64,000 nt of DNA from Parascedosporium putredinis (lineage: Eukaryota > Ascomycota > Sordariomycetes > Microascales > Microascaceae). The stretch's first letter is position 1. Each line of letters starts with the position of its first letter. Position numbers and translations under genes: made by a program. Below are positions 23,056 to 32,532 of this stretch, piece by piece. The notes beneath the pieces are model-generated. The model was not told the origin of the DNA and did no database searches. It saw only the letters and a list, made by a program, of their open reading frames with translations. Where the stretch lies: the NCBI GenBank assembly GCA_949357655.1, contig CASHTG010000018.1:1054001-1118000 (forward strand). The letters run 5' to 3'.

Positions 23056-23995
23056 TTGAATCGGACAGCGCGCGTATCGCAGAAACTAGAGAAGTTTTAT
23101 ATCTTGCATAGGGTTCTTGTATAGGTAGACTCCTTTCGACGGGTCTCGGGGCTGGTTTCGAAGGCTTGACTGTGGGTGAAATTTGGGGCCTGGTTGGCAA
23201 AGACGCGCGATGCAGCACAAAGCTGAAAGGTGAGGTCTGTGATTACGTAAGTGTTATGGTTGGCTGGCAGTTGAGTTGGAGTGTGGGTGTGGGGAAAATC
23301 ACACATGTACACATGTCCACATTTCGCGGATGGGCCGCTGCTGAGTAAAGAAGTCCCCAGTCAAGCGAGCTTGCATTCCTTGAGCTGCTGCCGGACTGCT
23401 TGCGATACGTCGGTGTAGTCTGCAAAATTATTCCAATCTTACTCCAGGAATGAATGCAAAAACAAATTCGGGAGATATTAAATGCAAGAAGAGAATTGCA
23501 TCAGTTGACACAGCTGACACGGAGAAGCCGCCCATCTCACGCTAGTTCCTCTAACCCTCAACCCAAAAAACACCAACCTTGCCTTCCTTCAGGCTCAATC
23601 AAAATTGGGTTATAGTATGTGCTAATTCGCACCATACCCAAGAGGATGTCCATCCCTGCGGGTGAGTTCTGGTGGTTGTGTTCCAGAAGCGGCGCAGGTC
23701 GTGTGCAGGTTTCCGTTCCTCCCCGATACCTCCTCCGGGAAGGGACACTCGTGGCCGTGCCAGGGCCGAAGCTCTCGGGGCGGGGCTCGTGCACGGGCGG
23801 AGGGTGGGAACCAGCCATCGGGAGGGACGCGCATAGCATGCCGTCCTTCGGAACTATGAAGTACAAGTAGTCGCGGAGGATAAACGGCTGTACATGCATG
23901 GCCATAGCCTCTAGTGCAACATTCCACTTACTCTCCGACATGTACCAAAATCTATGGCAAAGCGTTTGCATTCGCCTTACGACCTCTGGGCTAAA
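23056..23995. other. Region between RSC4-like gene start and CorA-like gene end
   Basis: About 940 nt. The part next to 23055 should be the RSC4-like promoter. A 137-residue open frame on the - strand (23558-23971) is listed separately. Otherwise nothing recognised. Confidence 0.4.
23558..23971 (-). CDS. Possible small hypothetical ORF downstream of CorA-like gene
   Basis: A 137-codon open frame starting 24 nt past the CorA-like stop, on the same strand. The first 45 residues (FWYMSESKWNVALEAMAMH, then FILRDYLYFIVPKDG) look more protein-like than random. The remainder is Pro/Arg-rich and less convincing. No domain recognised. A GTAAGT follows codon 15 or so, so part could be an exon or a spliced 3' UTR. 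It may equally be non-coding. Confidence 0.2.
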   Translation of the reverse strand: MQTLCHRFWYMSESKWNVALEAMAMHVQPFILRDYLYFIVPKDGMLCASLPMAGSHPPPVHEPRPESFGPGTATSVPSRRRYRGGTETCTRPAPLLEHNHQNSPAGMDILLGMVRISTYYNPILIEPEGRQGWCFLG

Positions 23996-25503
23996 CTAAA
24001 TCAATATCTTTTTCTGGGTCTTCGACTTTGTCAAAAATACTCTAAGCGCTCCAAGTAATAAACCGTATAGTCGGTCGTACTGGAGATCCGAGAGGAGCAG
24101 AACTAGAAGGAGGACTGGGAGTGCAGTGGCGAAATACACCCAAAACCGGCCGCTTCCAGGAGCATAGACATCAGACATGCTAAACAGGCTGGCGACCCAT
24201 GACAGGGGCACGAATACTAGCGCAATGTGAGATAACCTCTTGATGTTAGCAGCGTCGAGTATCGAGCGTCGGGAGTCAAGCATCCGCGCGATCGACGTTG
24301 CCGCGAGGACCATCTGGTCGAAAGACTGGCCAAAATAAGCTAACTGGGAGTGCACGTGGAGGATATCCTTCTGTACCGTGTCCCATAATTGCTGCTCCGC
24401 TTCCCCATGCACCCAATGGTCGATAAAGCTGTTGAGAAGCGCCAGCTTGTCCAAGCTTTGTTTGCTTCGGCGCCGCCAGCGCTGGAGGTCGGCGATGTCA
24501 TTGCCATCCAGTTGGCCCCGGACGTCATGGAGGGCGTATTCGTAGTACTTGACGTAGCGGCTCATTAAATTCGCATAGAGCATCCACTCCGCGAGGCCGA
24601 TACGCATGGGATAGTAGCCGAGGCTCAGAATGCTTGGCTGGCTTGGGGTGAATCCTGGAGGGTTGCTGCGGAAGTAATGGAGCAAGCTATCCATCATCGA
24701 GTTCTTCTTCCACGCGTTACAGCCTGTTGTCTTGTACGTTGAGAAAGGCATCGGTCGCGCAAAGTCTTCAAAACCTCCATGTAAGCCGACGCCAAGGATC
24801 GTCCCCGGTTGTTCCGAATTCGGTATCTCAACCAGGATCTCCGGAGGTGGGTCCACAATTATCAGGCCTGCGAGTGTTAGGCGAGTGTTCCTGGGCCATG
24901 AGACTCGGAGGGGAACTTACATATCCACGAATTATTGAACCTCTTCAGGAGAACGGAGCAACACGTCCGGGCAAGCCCAAGCTGCCGACCTGATAATGGG
25001 GGCAAGAGCCGGACATTTCGAGGAACGTTTGAGTTTGTTCGGAAAGCATAAGCGGAGCCTGAGAACTCATCTGCACTTCCCAAATCTATAACTCGTTGGC
25101 AATGGATGTGAAGGTGATTATTCTCGACAATCCGTGATGGAAACAAAGAGAGATAAGGTGGTGGCTGCGCTTTCTCGATATCCTCAAAGTGTGTGGAGAT
25201 ATGGTTGGCGAAGAAGACGGGGTCGATATCAAGCGACTCGCCGAGGAGGCCGATCGTGCGAGGTTGTATATTCTCGACGAACAGGATTCGTCCATGAATC
25301 GTTGCAGGAGTCCGGAGGAATTGGCTAATACAGGCTGCGGCGGCAGCTCCCAGACGCTCAACCCGTGGCCCGCCCTTTTGAGGATAGTCTAACACGACCG
25401 CCGAGTATCCGCTGCCTGACTCACGGTCCAAGTGCTTGACCAGAGTGGTTAGACAGGGGTTCATTCGGCTCCGGGATGCGACGTAATCCCTATATGAGGG
25501 CAT
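23996..25503 (-). CDS. CorA-like two-TM membrane protein, divergent to the NLR gene
   Basis: Two exons, 25503-24921 and 24867-23996, joined as SWICLIIVDPPPE, give 484 residues with no frame break. The N-terminal ~350 residues are soluble. The C-terminus has an amphipathic helical stretch (LDSRRSILDAANIKRLS) then two membrane helices: IALVFVPLSWVASLFSM, and a second starting FWVYFATALPVLLLVLLLS. The order matches the CorA-like family common in fungi. In true CorA Mg2+ channels the loop after TM1 carries G-M-N; here the aligned residues are S-M-S, so ion-channel function should not be assumed. The start MPSYRDYV is the first ATG; no upstream exon is evident. Its start lies 521 nt from, and divergent to, the NLR start, suggesting possible co-regulation. 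Confidence 0.75.
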
Positions 25504-26024
25504 CTTCGATTTCTTTTCTAGAACCAAAGACCATCAACACAATATTAGCCAGAGATAGATGGGGGAAGTGACCGAAGCCTCCACCTTCTACGAGGGTAAT
25601 TCTATTTTTCTATTTTTTTCTGTTTCTGCTTTCCAATATGCAACATGCAATGGCGAGGGCTGGATGCTGAGCCTTTACAAGCCCCAACGACCCCGCCGAG
25701 CACCAGCAACGCACGCTCGCCTGGCAAGGCTGCCTTCTTCGTGTTACCATGAGCCGATTCGGGTACAAACCCCAATTCTCACATCTATGAATGAATTTAC
25801 CGATACTTGGACTGCGATGATTCGCCAAAATCGAGCAGGTAGGGCAAGAGCGGCCAACAAAGAGCCTGTCGTTGATGTTTCCCCGCTCCGCCCTCAAGAA
25901 TGTTGGCGAAGCTTCCTCCAACCTCGTTCTTCTCATCATATTGGACTATGTTGAGATTCTGTGATTCTCTTTACATGGTTCCTTCGCTGCCACATATTGA
26001 ATCATTCGAAACACAAAAAAAAAA
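25504..26024. promoter_or_regulatory. Shared divergent promoter, CorA-like gene / NLR gene
   Basis: This 521-nt stretch lies between two divergent ATGs. It ends in a run of ten A residues immediately before the NLR ATG, a strong fungal start context. A 131-codon + strand frame (25559-25954) inside it has no conserved features and I treat it as chance. Confidence 0.45.
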
Positions 26025-29000
26025 ATGGACAGCAATCAAATGGCGATGGATATAGATTTGCCATCACTCGCTGCCATCCCCGGAGCCTGGGGCGATGTCC
26101 CAGACCAGCCACTCTGGGCCAAAGTAGACCAGATCATTCGGAGCACCGGCCAGAACACAGCTTTTCGCGAGACTTTTGTCAACGACATTTGGCCTCGACT
26201 CAGATCCGAATATGAGGTTATGGTCGAATTCTTCCGAGACTACTGCAGAGAGAGGCTGCGTCAGATGGGTATTCACTGCGAGGTCCATGGCCGAGCTAAA
26301 GTCCAAGAATCTGTGAAGAAATCGCTCCAACGACGCGAGGATCATCTGTGGAGAAATGAGCAAAAACGATATTCTAGCTTGCACGACATATTCGATGATA
26401 TCCACGATCTCGCAGGAATCAGAATCGTTCTGACCTATCCGGGTGATCTTAACCGGGCCATCTCATTCATCAAACAGGGCTTTCAGACAATCGGACGTGA
26501 GACTATCTTCGGCCCTAATCGCGACGTTGGGAAATTTTGGAAACCTTGGTTCGGGACCTATGAAACCCGCAACTATCGCGTTAAGCTTACCGGCGAAGAT
26601 GGTGCCCTTTGCCGATTTTCTGACGTCTTGTTTGAGATTCAGCTGACAACCTTTTCCAACGATCTCTACAACAAACTTGCGCACCCCTTCCTTTATAAAG
26701 GCTCCGCCGGGCCTCTTACCCGCCAAGAGGAGATCGTAATTGATATGTCGCGTGGCATATCTCATCTCTATGGACTCTGTCTAGTCTATTTTCAAGGTAA
26801 AGGTGATAGCACTTCTGGCCAGGTTGTCCACGATGAGTTACGTCGCCTTGCCGAAGGTTTGGAAGGGAGCACGCCTATCGTAGCCTCGAAACCTGTCGTC
26901 GAACCAGGTGAACAGATTCGTTGTGAAGAGCTCTTTGAAGCGTTCGAGTCTCCCCCAGAGGAGTGCCGGTCAATAGCTGGCCTAAAAAGTGGCTGGACGC
27001 GAAATTTGAGTATGTTATCCTTTCCTATTCCTTCATCTGCAATTCCTTTATTAACAACCCTGTAGTGAGATTCGGGTCACCAAACAGCTTTCCGATCCAG
27101 AGAACAAAAATGTCTCTCCGACTTGCGGGTAACTGATCCTCGCGATGACATGGAGCGCATTGTGCGTACTAAGGAAGAGGATGGGTTGCTTCCGGAGGTA
27201 AATCAGTGGATCTTTAGTAACCCTGACTTTCGTCGGTGGCAAGACGAACAAGATAGCCGGCTCCTCTGGATCAAAGGTGATCCCGGCAAAGGCAAGACTA
27301 TGCTACTCTGTGGCATCGTCAATGAGCTCTCTAAGCCGTCTGACGACCCTGCACCTGATGCTCTCTTGTCCTATTTCTTCTGCCAAGCTACCGATACCCG
27401 CATCAACAATGCAACTGCTGTACTGCGAGGCCTACTCTACTTGCTCGCTAATCAGCAGCCATCACTCATCGCTCACATAAGAAAAAAGTACGACCATGCA
27501 GGAAACGCACTCTTCCAAGATGTCAACGCATGGATCGCACTATCAGCCATTTTCAAAACAATTTTAGAAGATCTAAACTCGAGGCCTATCTATCTGATCA
27601 TAGACGCCCTCGATGAGTGTGTTTCCGGGTTGGAACAACTCTTGGGTTTCATTAAAGAGAACGCCCCGACCTCGCGTCAGGTCAAATGGATTGTATCCAG
27701 CCGGAATTGGCCCAGCATTGATCGCCACTTAACTCCGTCTACTAACGCTTCCGGTGCGAAACTGAGTCTTGAAATCAACTCCGATCTTGTGTCTCGAGCC
27801 GTCGACGAATATATTCGTCACAAAATATCAACTCTACGCTCTCTGGAAGGCGACGAGGAACTCCGGGGTGAAGTGTGCGAGAAAATGCGCCGGAAAGCCA
27901 ATGGCACATTTCTCTGGGTAGCCCTCGTTTTGAAAGAGCTTCAGCAACTCGATAGCGATTACGACGATCCCTTAGAGATCCTTGAGGTCGTTGATGCAAT
28001 CCCTAGCGGCTTGACGGAGCTGTATACGCGAATGGTTCAACACATTTCGCAATATGACGGCAGGGAGCAAGAGCGATGTCGGACCATCCTCTCTATCGCA
28101 ACTTTAGCCTACCGGCCGCTTCACTTACTCGAATTATCTGTACTCGCTGGGTTCAAAGGGAATCTAATTGATCCTGGTGCCTTAGAGAGACTAGTAAATA
28201 AGTGCGGCTCCTTCCTGACCATTCGTAACAGCACGATTTATTTCGTCCATCAGTCGGCAAAAGACCACTTGAGCAACGAGGCATCTGATGAAATCTTTCC
28301 CCTCGGCCCTGAAGCCGTCCACTACTCGATCTTCGAGCGCTCAGTGGATGCTTTGATGAAAGGCAACACGTTGCGACGGAACATCTATGATATAGATGAG
28401 CTTGGCCTGTTAATAGAGCACGTTGTCACACCGGATCCGGATCCCTTGATTGGGGTACGGTACTCCTGCGTGCAGTGGATAAATCACCTCGGCGAAGCAA
28501 ACAGGGATAATGGTAGTAATCGTGATCAACCTACTATTGATAAGGATGAGCGCATCCCTCGCTTCTTCGAGACGTATTTCCTCTATTGGCTAGAAGCTTC
28601 GAGCCTCTTAAAGGCTATGCCGGATGCCGTCCGCTCAGTGATCCGGCTTGAAAATTTGATCATGGTTCGTTCACTACAAGACTTCCTAGCTCAAGTACAA
28701 AGGCTAACATAGCATGTTAGGAGCAATCACCGCCATCTAATCTCCTTCATCTAGTATATGACGCACGTCGGTTCATCCTTCACAACATATGGGTGATAGA
28801 GAACGCCCCGCTCCAAACCTATCTATCGGCATTGATATTTAGCCCGACCCAAAGTACTATAAGAAAGGGTTTCAAAACGGAAGAGCCTCACTGGATAAGG
28901 ATTAACCCTGCTATGGAAGGTGACTGGAGTCCCTGCCTTCAAACGCTCAGCGGTCACCACACAGAAGTGTTCTCAGTAGCGTTGTCTAGTGATGCGAAGC

Positions 29001-30798
29001 TTATAGCATCCGGGGCTGCAGACAAAACCATTAAAATCTGGGATACCACAACTGGCCATGAGATGCGAACACTCTCTGGCCATCATGGTTGGATCACATC
29101 TGTGGCATTCTCTAGCGATACGAAGCTTATAGTATCCGGGTCTTATGATAACACCATCAAGATCTGGGATACCATGACTGGCTATGAGGTGCGGACACTC
29201 ACTGGTCATGATCAACCGATCACATCGGTGGCATTGTCTAGCGATGCGAAGCTTATAGTATCCGGGTCTGGTGATTACACCGTCAATATCTGGGATACTA
29301 TGACTGGCTATAAGGTGCGGACACTCACTGGCCATAATCAACCGATCACATCGGTGGCATTATCTAGTGATATGAAGCTTATAGTATCCGGGTCTACTGA
29401 TAAAACCATCAAGATCTGGGATACCATGACTGGCTATGAGGTGCGGACACTCGCTGGCCATTATGGTCTGGTCACATCGGTGGCATTATCTTGTGATATG
29501 AAGCTTATAGTATCCGGGTCTTATGATAACACCATCAAGATCTGGAATACCATGACTGGCTATGAAGTGCGGACACTCACTGGCCATAATCAACCGATCA
29601 CATCGGTGGCATTATCCAGCGATGCGAAGCTTATAGTATCCGGGTCTAATGATAAAACCATCAAGATCTGGGATACCGCGACTGGCTATGAGGTGCGGAC
29701 ACTCGCTGGCCATTATGGTCTGGTCACATCGGTGGCATTCTCTCGTGATGCGAAGCTTATAGTATCCGGGTCTGATGATTACACCATCAAGATCTGGGAT
29801 ACTGTGACTGGCTATGAGGTTCGGACACGGCCTGAGTATGGTGACATGCTTATGCCAGCGGCGTTCTCTAGCGATGCAAAGCTTATAGCATTTATGACTA
29901 TGGATGGGAAAATCAAGATCTGGGATACTATAACCTGCTGTGAGGTGCAGATACTGGCCGGCCACGGTCGCAGAACCCAATCAATAGCGTTCTCTAGCGA
30001 TACGATGCTAATAGTATCTAGGGCTTCTGGCGGGGAAATTAAGGTCTGGGATACTACGACCGGCTATGAGATGCAGACACTGACTTACGATGGCCCCCGA
30101 GTTCTATCAGTGGGGCTCTCTAGCGATGCGAAACTTATAGCATTGACGGCTACAGGGGGAGAATCGACATCGTGGATACTATAACCGGCCTTAGAGTGCA
30201 GACACTTGGTACCGCTGATTGGAGAACCGGACCAATAGCGTTCTCTAGCGATGCGAAGCTTATACTATCTGGGACTCTTGATGGGAAAATCAAGGTCCAG
30301 GATACTATGACCGGCCATGAGGTGCAGACACTGGCTGGCCATGGTGCCCAAGCCATATCAGCGGCATTCTCTAGCGATACGAAGCTTATAGTATGCGCAT
30401 CTGAGACTGGAACTATGACGATCTGGGATACCGTGACCGGCCATGAGGTGCAGAGAATTCATACCAATATCTCTCAGGTTTCATCTAGAGATTCTTCGTT
30501 CGTTCTTACAGAGATGGGACTTCTAAAATTAGATAGTGATATGCCTTCACAAGAACAGGTCGAAGATGGAGCTGACTTTACATTTGGAGCTGCGTGTCAA
30601 GGGGTGTTATTCGAGGGCTACGGCATGACCCCTGACCGGAGATGGATTGCATGGAATGGTAAACCAATACTGTGGTTGCCGCCAGACTACCGGTTTTACT
30701 CTTTGGATGGATTGGCAATGAGCGTTGCGCTGGCTAGGGAAGAGAAAAGGGTCACGATAATCAAATTTCTGGGACCTCCGGAGGTCAACTCGTCCTAA
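26025..30798 (+). CDS. NLR (STAND) receptor: RelA/SpoT-like, NACHT and WD40 array; reading frame interrupted
   Basis: Exon 1 (26025-27009) encodes a RelA/SpoT-like nucleotidyltransferase domain: R90-A-K, D128-LAGIRIV, Y179-ETRNYRV and F-E204-IQ align with bacterial (p)ppGpp synthetase motifs. An intron, 27010-27087, leads to CLSDLRVTDPRDD, the usual entry to a fungal NACHT. Walker A is GDPGKGKT (residues 392-399), Walker B YLIIDALDEC; LVNKCGSFLTIR and FVHQSAKDHL are typical of NACHT-WD40 proteins. The WD40 array (28940-30450) follows, then a ~115-residue tail to 30798. Two interruptions: an in-frame TAG at 28710 with a frame change near 28752, and a lost G at 30155-30159. The second is a typical undercall; the first is not, unless an intron (28669-28754, weak donor) removes it. 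Related fungal NLRs control heterokaryon incompatibility or innate responses. Whether this copy is functional is open. Confidence 0.82.
28940..30450 (+). repeat. Twelve 126-bp WD40-coding tandem repeats, units 2-7 nearly identical
   Basis: Each unit encodes 42 residues of the form RTLxGHxxxxTSVALSSD then KLIVSGSxDxTIKIWD. Units begin at 28940, 29066, 29192, 29318, 29444, 29570, 29696, 29822, 29948, 30074, 30199 and 30325. A HindIII site (AAGCTT) recurs exactly every 126 bp from 28997 to 29879. Units 2-7 are highly alike in DNA; 8-12 are diverged and have lost many GH and WD residues. Units 4-5 and 6-7 alternate the loop types HNQPI and HYGLV, indicating a 252-bp duplication. Variation concentrates after GH and around the SGSxDx turn, surface positions of the propeller. 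Confidence 0.95.
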
Positions 30799-31926
30799 AT
30801 TTGGTTTCTTACCATCTCTACCGTTTGTGTTGCAAAGATTTTCAGGCGAGGCAATGTTTTAGAGTGCTATCCATGGAAGATAGTTGACGAACTCGTAAGA
30901 TAACATGATGCAGCTTATGATTTTCATCCGAATTTCGCTCGCAAAACGGGCACCCCCGCCTCTTGGTAATTCGGTCTTGTCAGACAGCGGAGGCTTGCGC
31001 ACATGCTTTTATCCTCAACTCTCGCGTTGCCATGCCCCTACTTTCCCACCTACTACTCTCTGGATAGAGTCTTTATCCATATCGTTCCGCGCCATTTCAG
31101 TCGACTGCCATAATAAATGATAGAGTTTGAAGAACAAAGGTGAACGCTGATGTCTCATCCGTAGCCAAGAGTACGGACATAATAATCTTTTGGCATGGGG
31201 CGAAAGTCCCTAGTATTCCACTTTCCGGGCGAGCTTGGAGCCAGGGAAGTTATTGGATTAATCTCATACAAATTTCTCTCAGCTATCTATCATTCCAAGC
31301 CGGCATCAAACAATGAGGCCTGGGTGTTATATACATTCGAAGCTGTTCATTGAAGCATAACACTCTTTGGGTCGATCCTGAGGTGAAGTGTCGTTGAGGC
31401 CCAGTCCATTTAATCACGTGCTGATAAGATTACGCTATCAATGATCGATCCCCCACCAACCAGCCCCGCCTGAAATGTTGACTGTTGATTGCCCCGAATC
31501 TGAGGACACAAAGGCGTGCAGACGTTCAAAGTTGTTTACATTCCATTTCAGTTCGCGGGTTTGCTGAGATACCTCAATCTCTGATCGGGAACCATAAACA
31601 ACAACGTTGAGGCTTAGAGGCCGCCTGCTGCCTTTACTCGAAGCCCCTTAGTTGAATACAATTCCTTCAATCCTTCCCTACTTTCGTCCTCGCTCCACTT
31701 CGCTTCATGCGTCTAGCTAGTCCGCTGCAATCGACTCTCGACCTGCGTTTCCTTCCCGATACGAAGCCCCTATCTAGGAGATTCTGATCTCGATCGGGCC
31801 CTATATCATCTCGCTCCGTTCGACCGACCCCCTCCTGCTCCTCGTGATCCCGACCTGCTCGACTATTCCCAACCCGCCAAAGAGCCGATTGATTTTTAGT
31901 GAAGCTTCACGCTTTACACGGTAGTA
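30799..31926. other. Gene-poor region and CKS1 promoter
   Basis: About 1.1 kb from the end of the NLR gene to the CKS1 start. A 71-codon frame at 30905-31120 has no recognisable character. The last 300 nt are pyrimidine-rich on the + strand, as in other promoters here. Nothing else seen. Confidence 0.45.
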
Positions 31927-32532
31927 ATGGATATTGACACGAGCCGCCGCAACAAGGTCCCCGTCACCTCCAAGACGAGGAGCGCGCCCGTCTTGAAGAG
32001 TTCATCGACTCCATTCATTATTCAGCTCGGTATGATGCGCCTCTGACGCTGCCACTTCCCATTCACCCGCCCTTCTCACCAGTGGCATCTGCGAATGGCT
32101 TGTTCGTGTCACTAACTGTCCCCTTTTGCATCTGCGTTGTAGGTATTCCGACAGCGAGTACGAGTATCGCCATGTTCAGCTCCCAAAAGCCATGCTCAAA
32201 GTGATCCCGAAGGACTACCACGACACGAGCAAAGGCACGCTGAAGCTACTCTGGGAGGAGGAATGGCGTGCTATCGGCATCACGCAGGTTCGAGTTTTCC
32301 TGCGTCCTGGACTCATGCTAAGGATGGACGATGCTAACATGTTGCTAATCCTAGAGTCTCGGTTGGGAGCACTACGAAGTCCACGAACCCGAGCCCCATA
32401 TCTTACTTTTTAAGTGAGTCAGACCCCGCCCAACCCTGCGTGGCGGCAATCAACCTTCTTTTGTGGAAATTTATGATACTGATACTGATTTCCCTCATAA
32501 GGCGACCACTCAACTACACTGCTCCCCAGTAG
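31927..32532 (+). CDS. CKS1: Cyclin-dependent kinase regulatory subunit Cks1/Suc1
   Basis: Small adaptor that binds Cdk1 and phosphosites to promote multisite phosphorylation in the cell cycle. Four exons: 31927-32029, 32143-32287, 32355-32413 and 32502-32532. They encode FIDSIHYSARYSDSEYEYRH, VQLPKAMLKVIPKDY, LLWEEEWRAIGITQSLGWEH, the hinge HEPEPHILLFKRP and the ending LNYTAPQ. One C is missing in the run 31959-31962; with it the start reads MDIDTSRRNKVPRHLQDEER and the length is 112 residues, correct for the family. All junctions are GT-AG with agreeing phases. Because the exons are short, simple ORF searches see only the middle. Confidence 0.95.

Noticed and set aside
28973..29980. - strand repetitive open frames across the WD40 array
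   Set aside because: Antisense copies of the 126-bp repeats; the + strand encodes canonical WD40 units.
28940..30450. CRISPR-like array because of the regular 126-bp periodicity
   Set aside because: The repeats are open coding units of a WD40 propeller with no unique spacers, in a eukaryotic genome.
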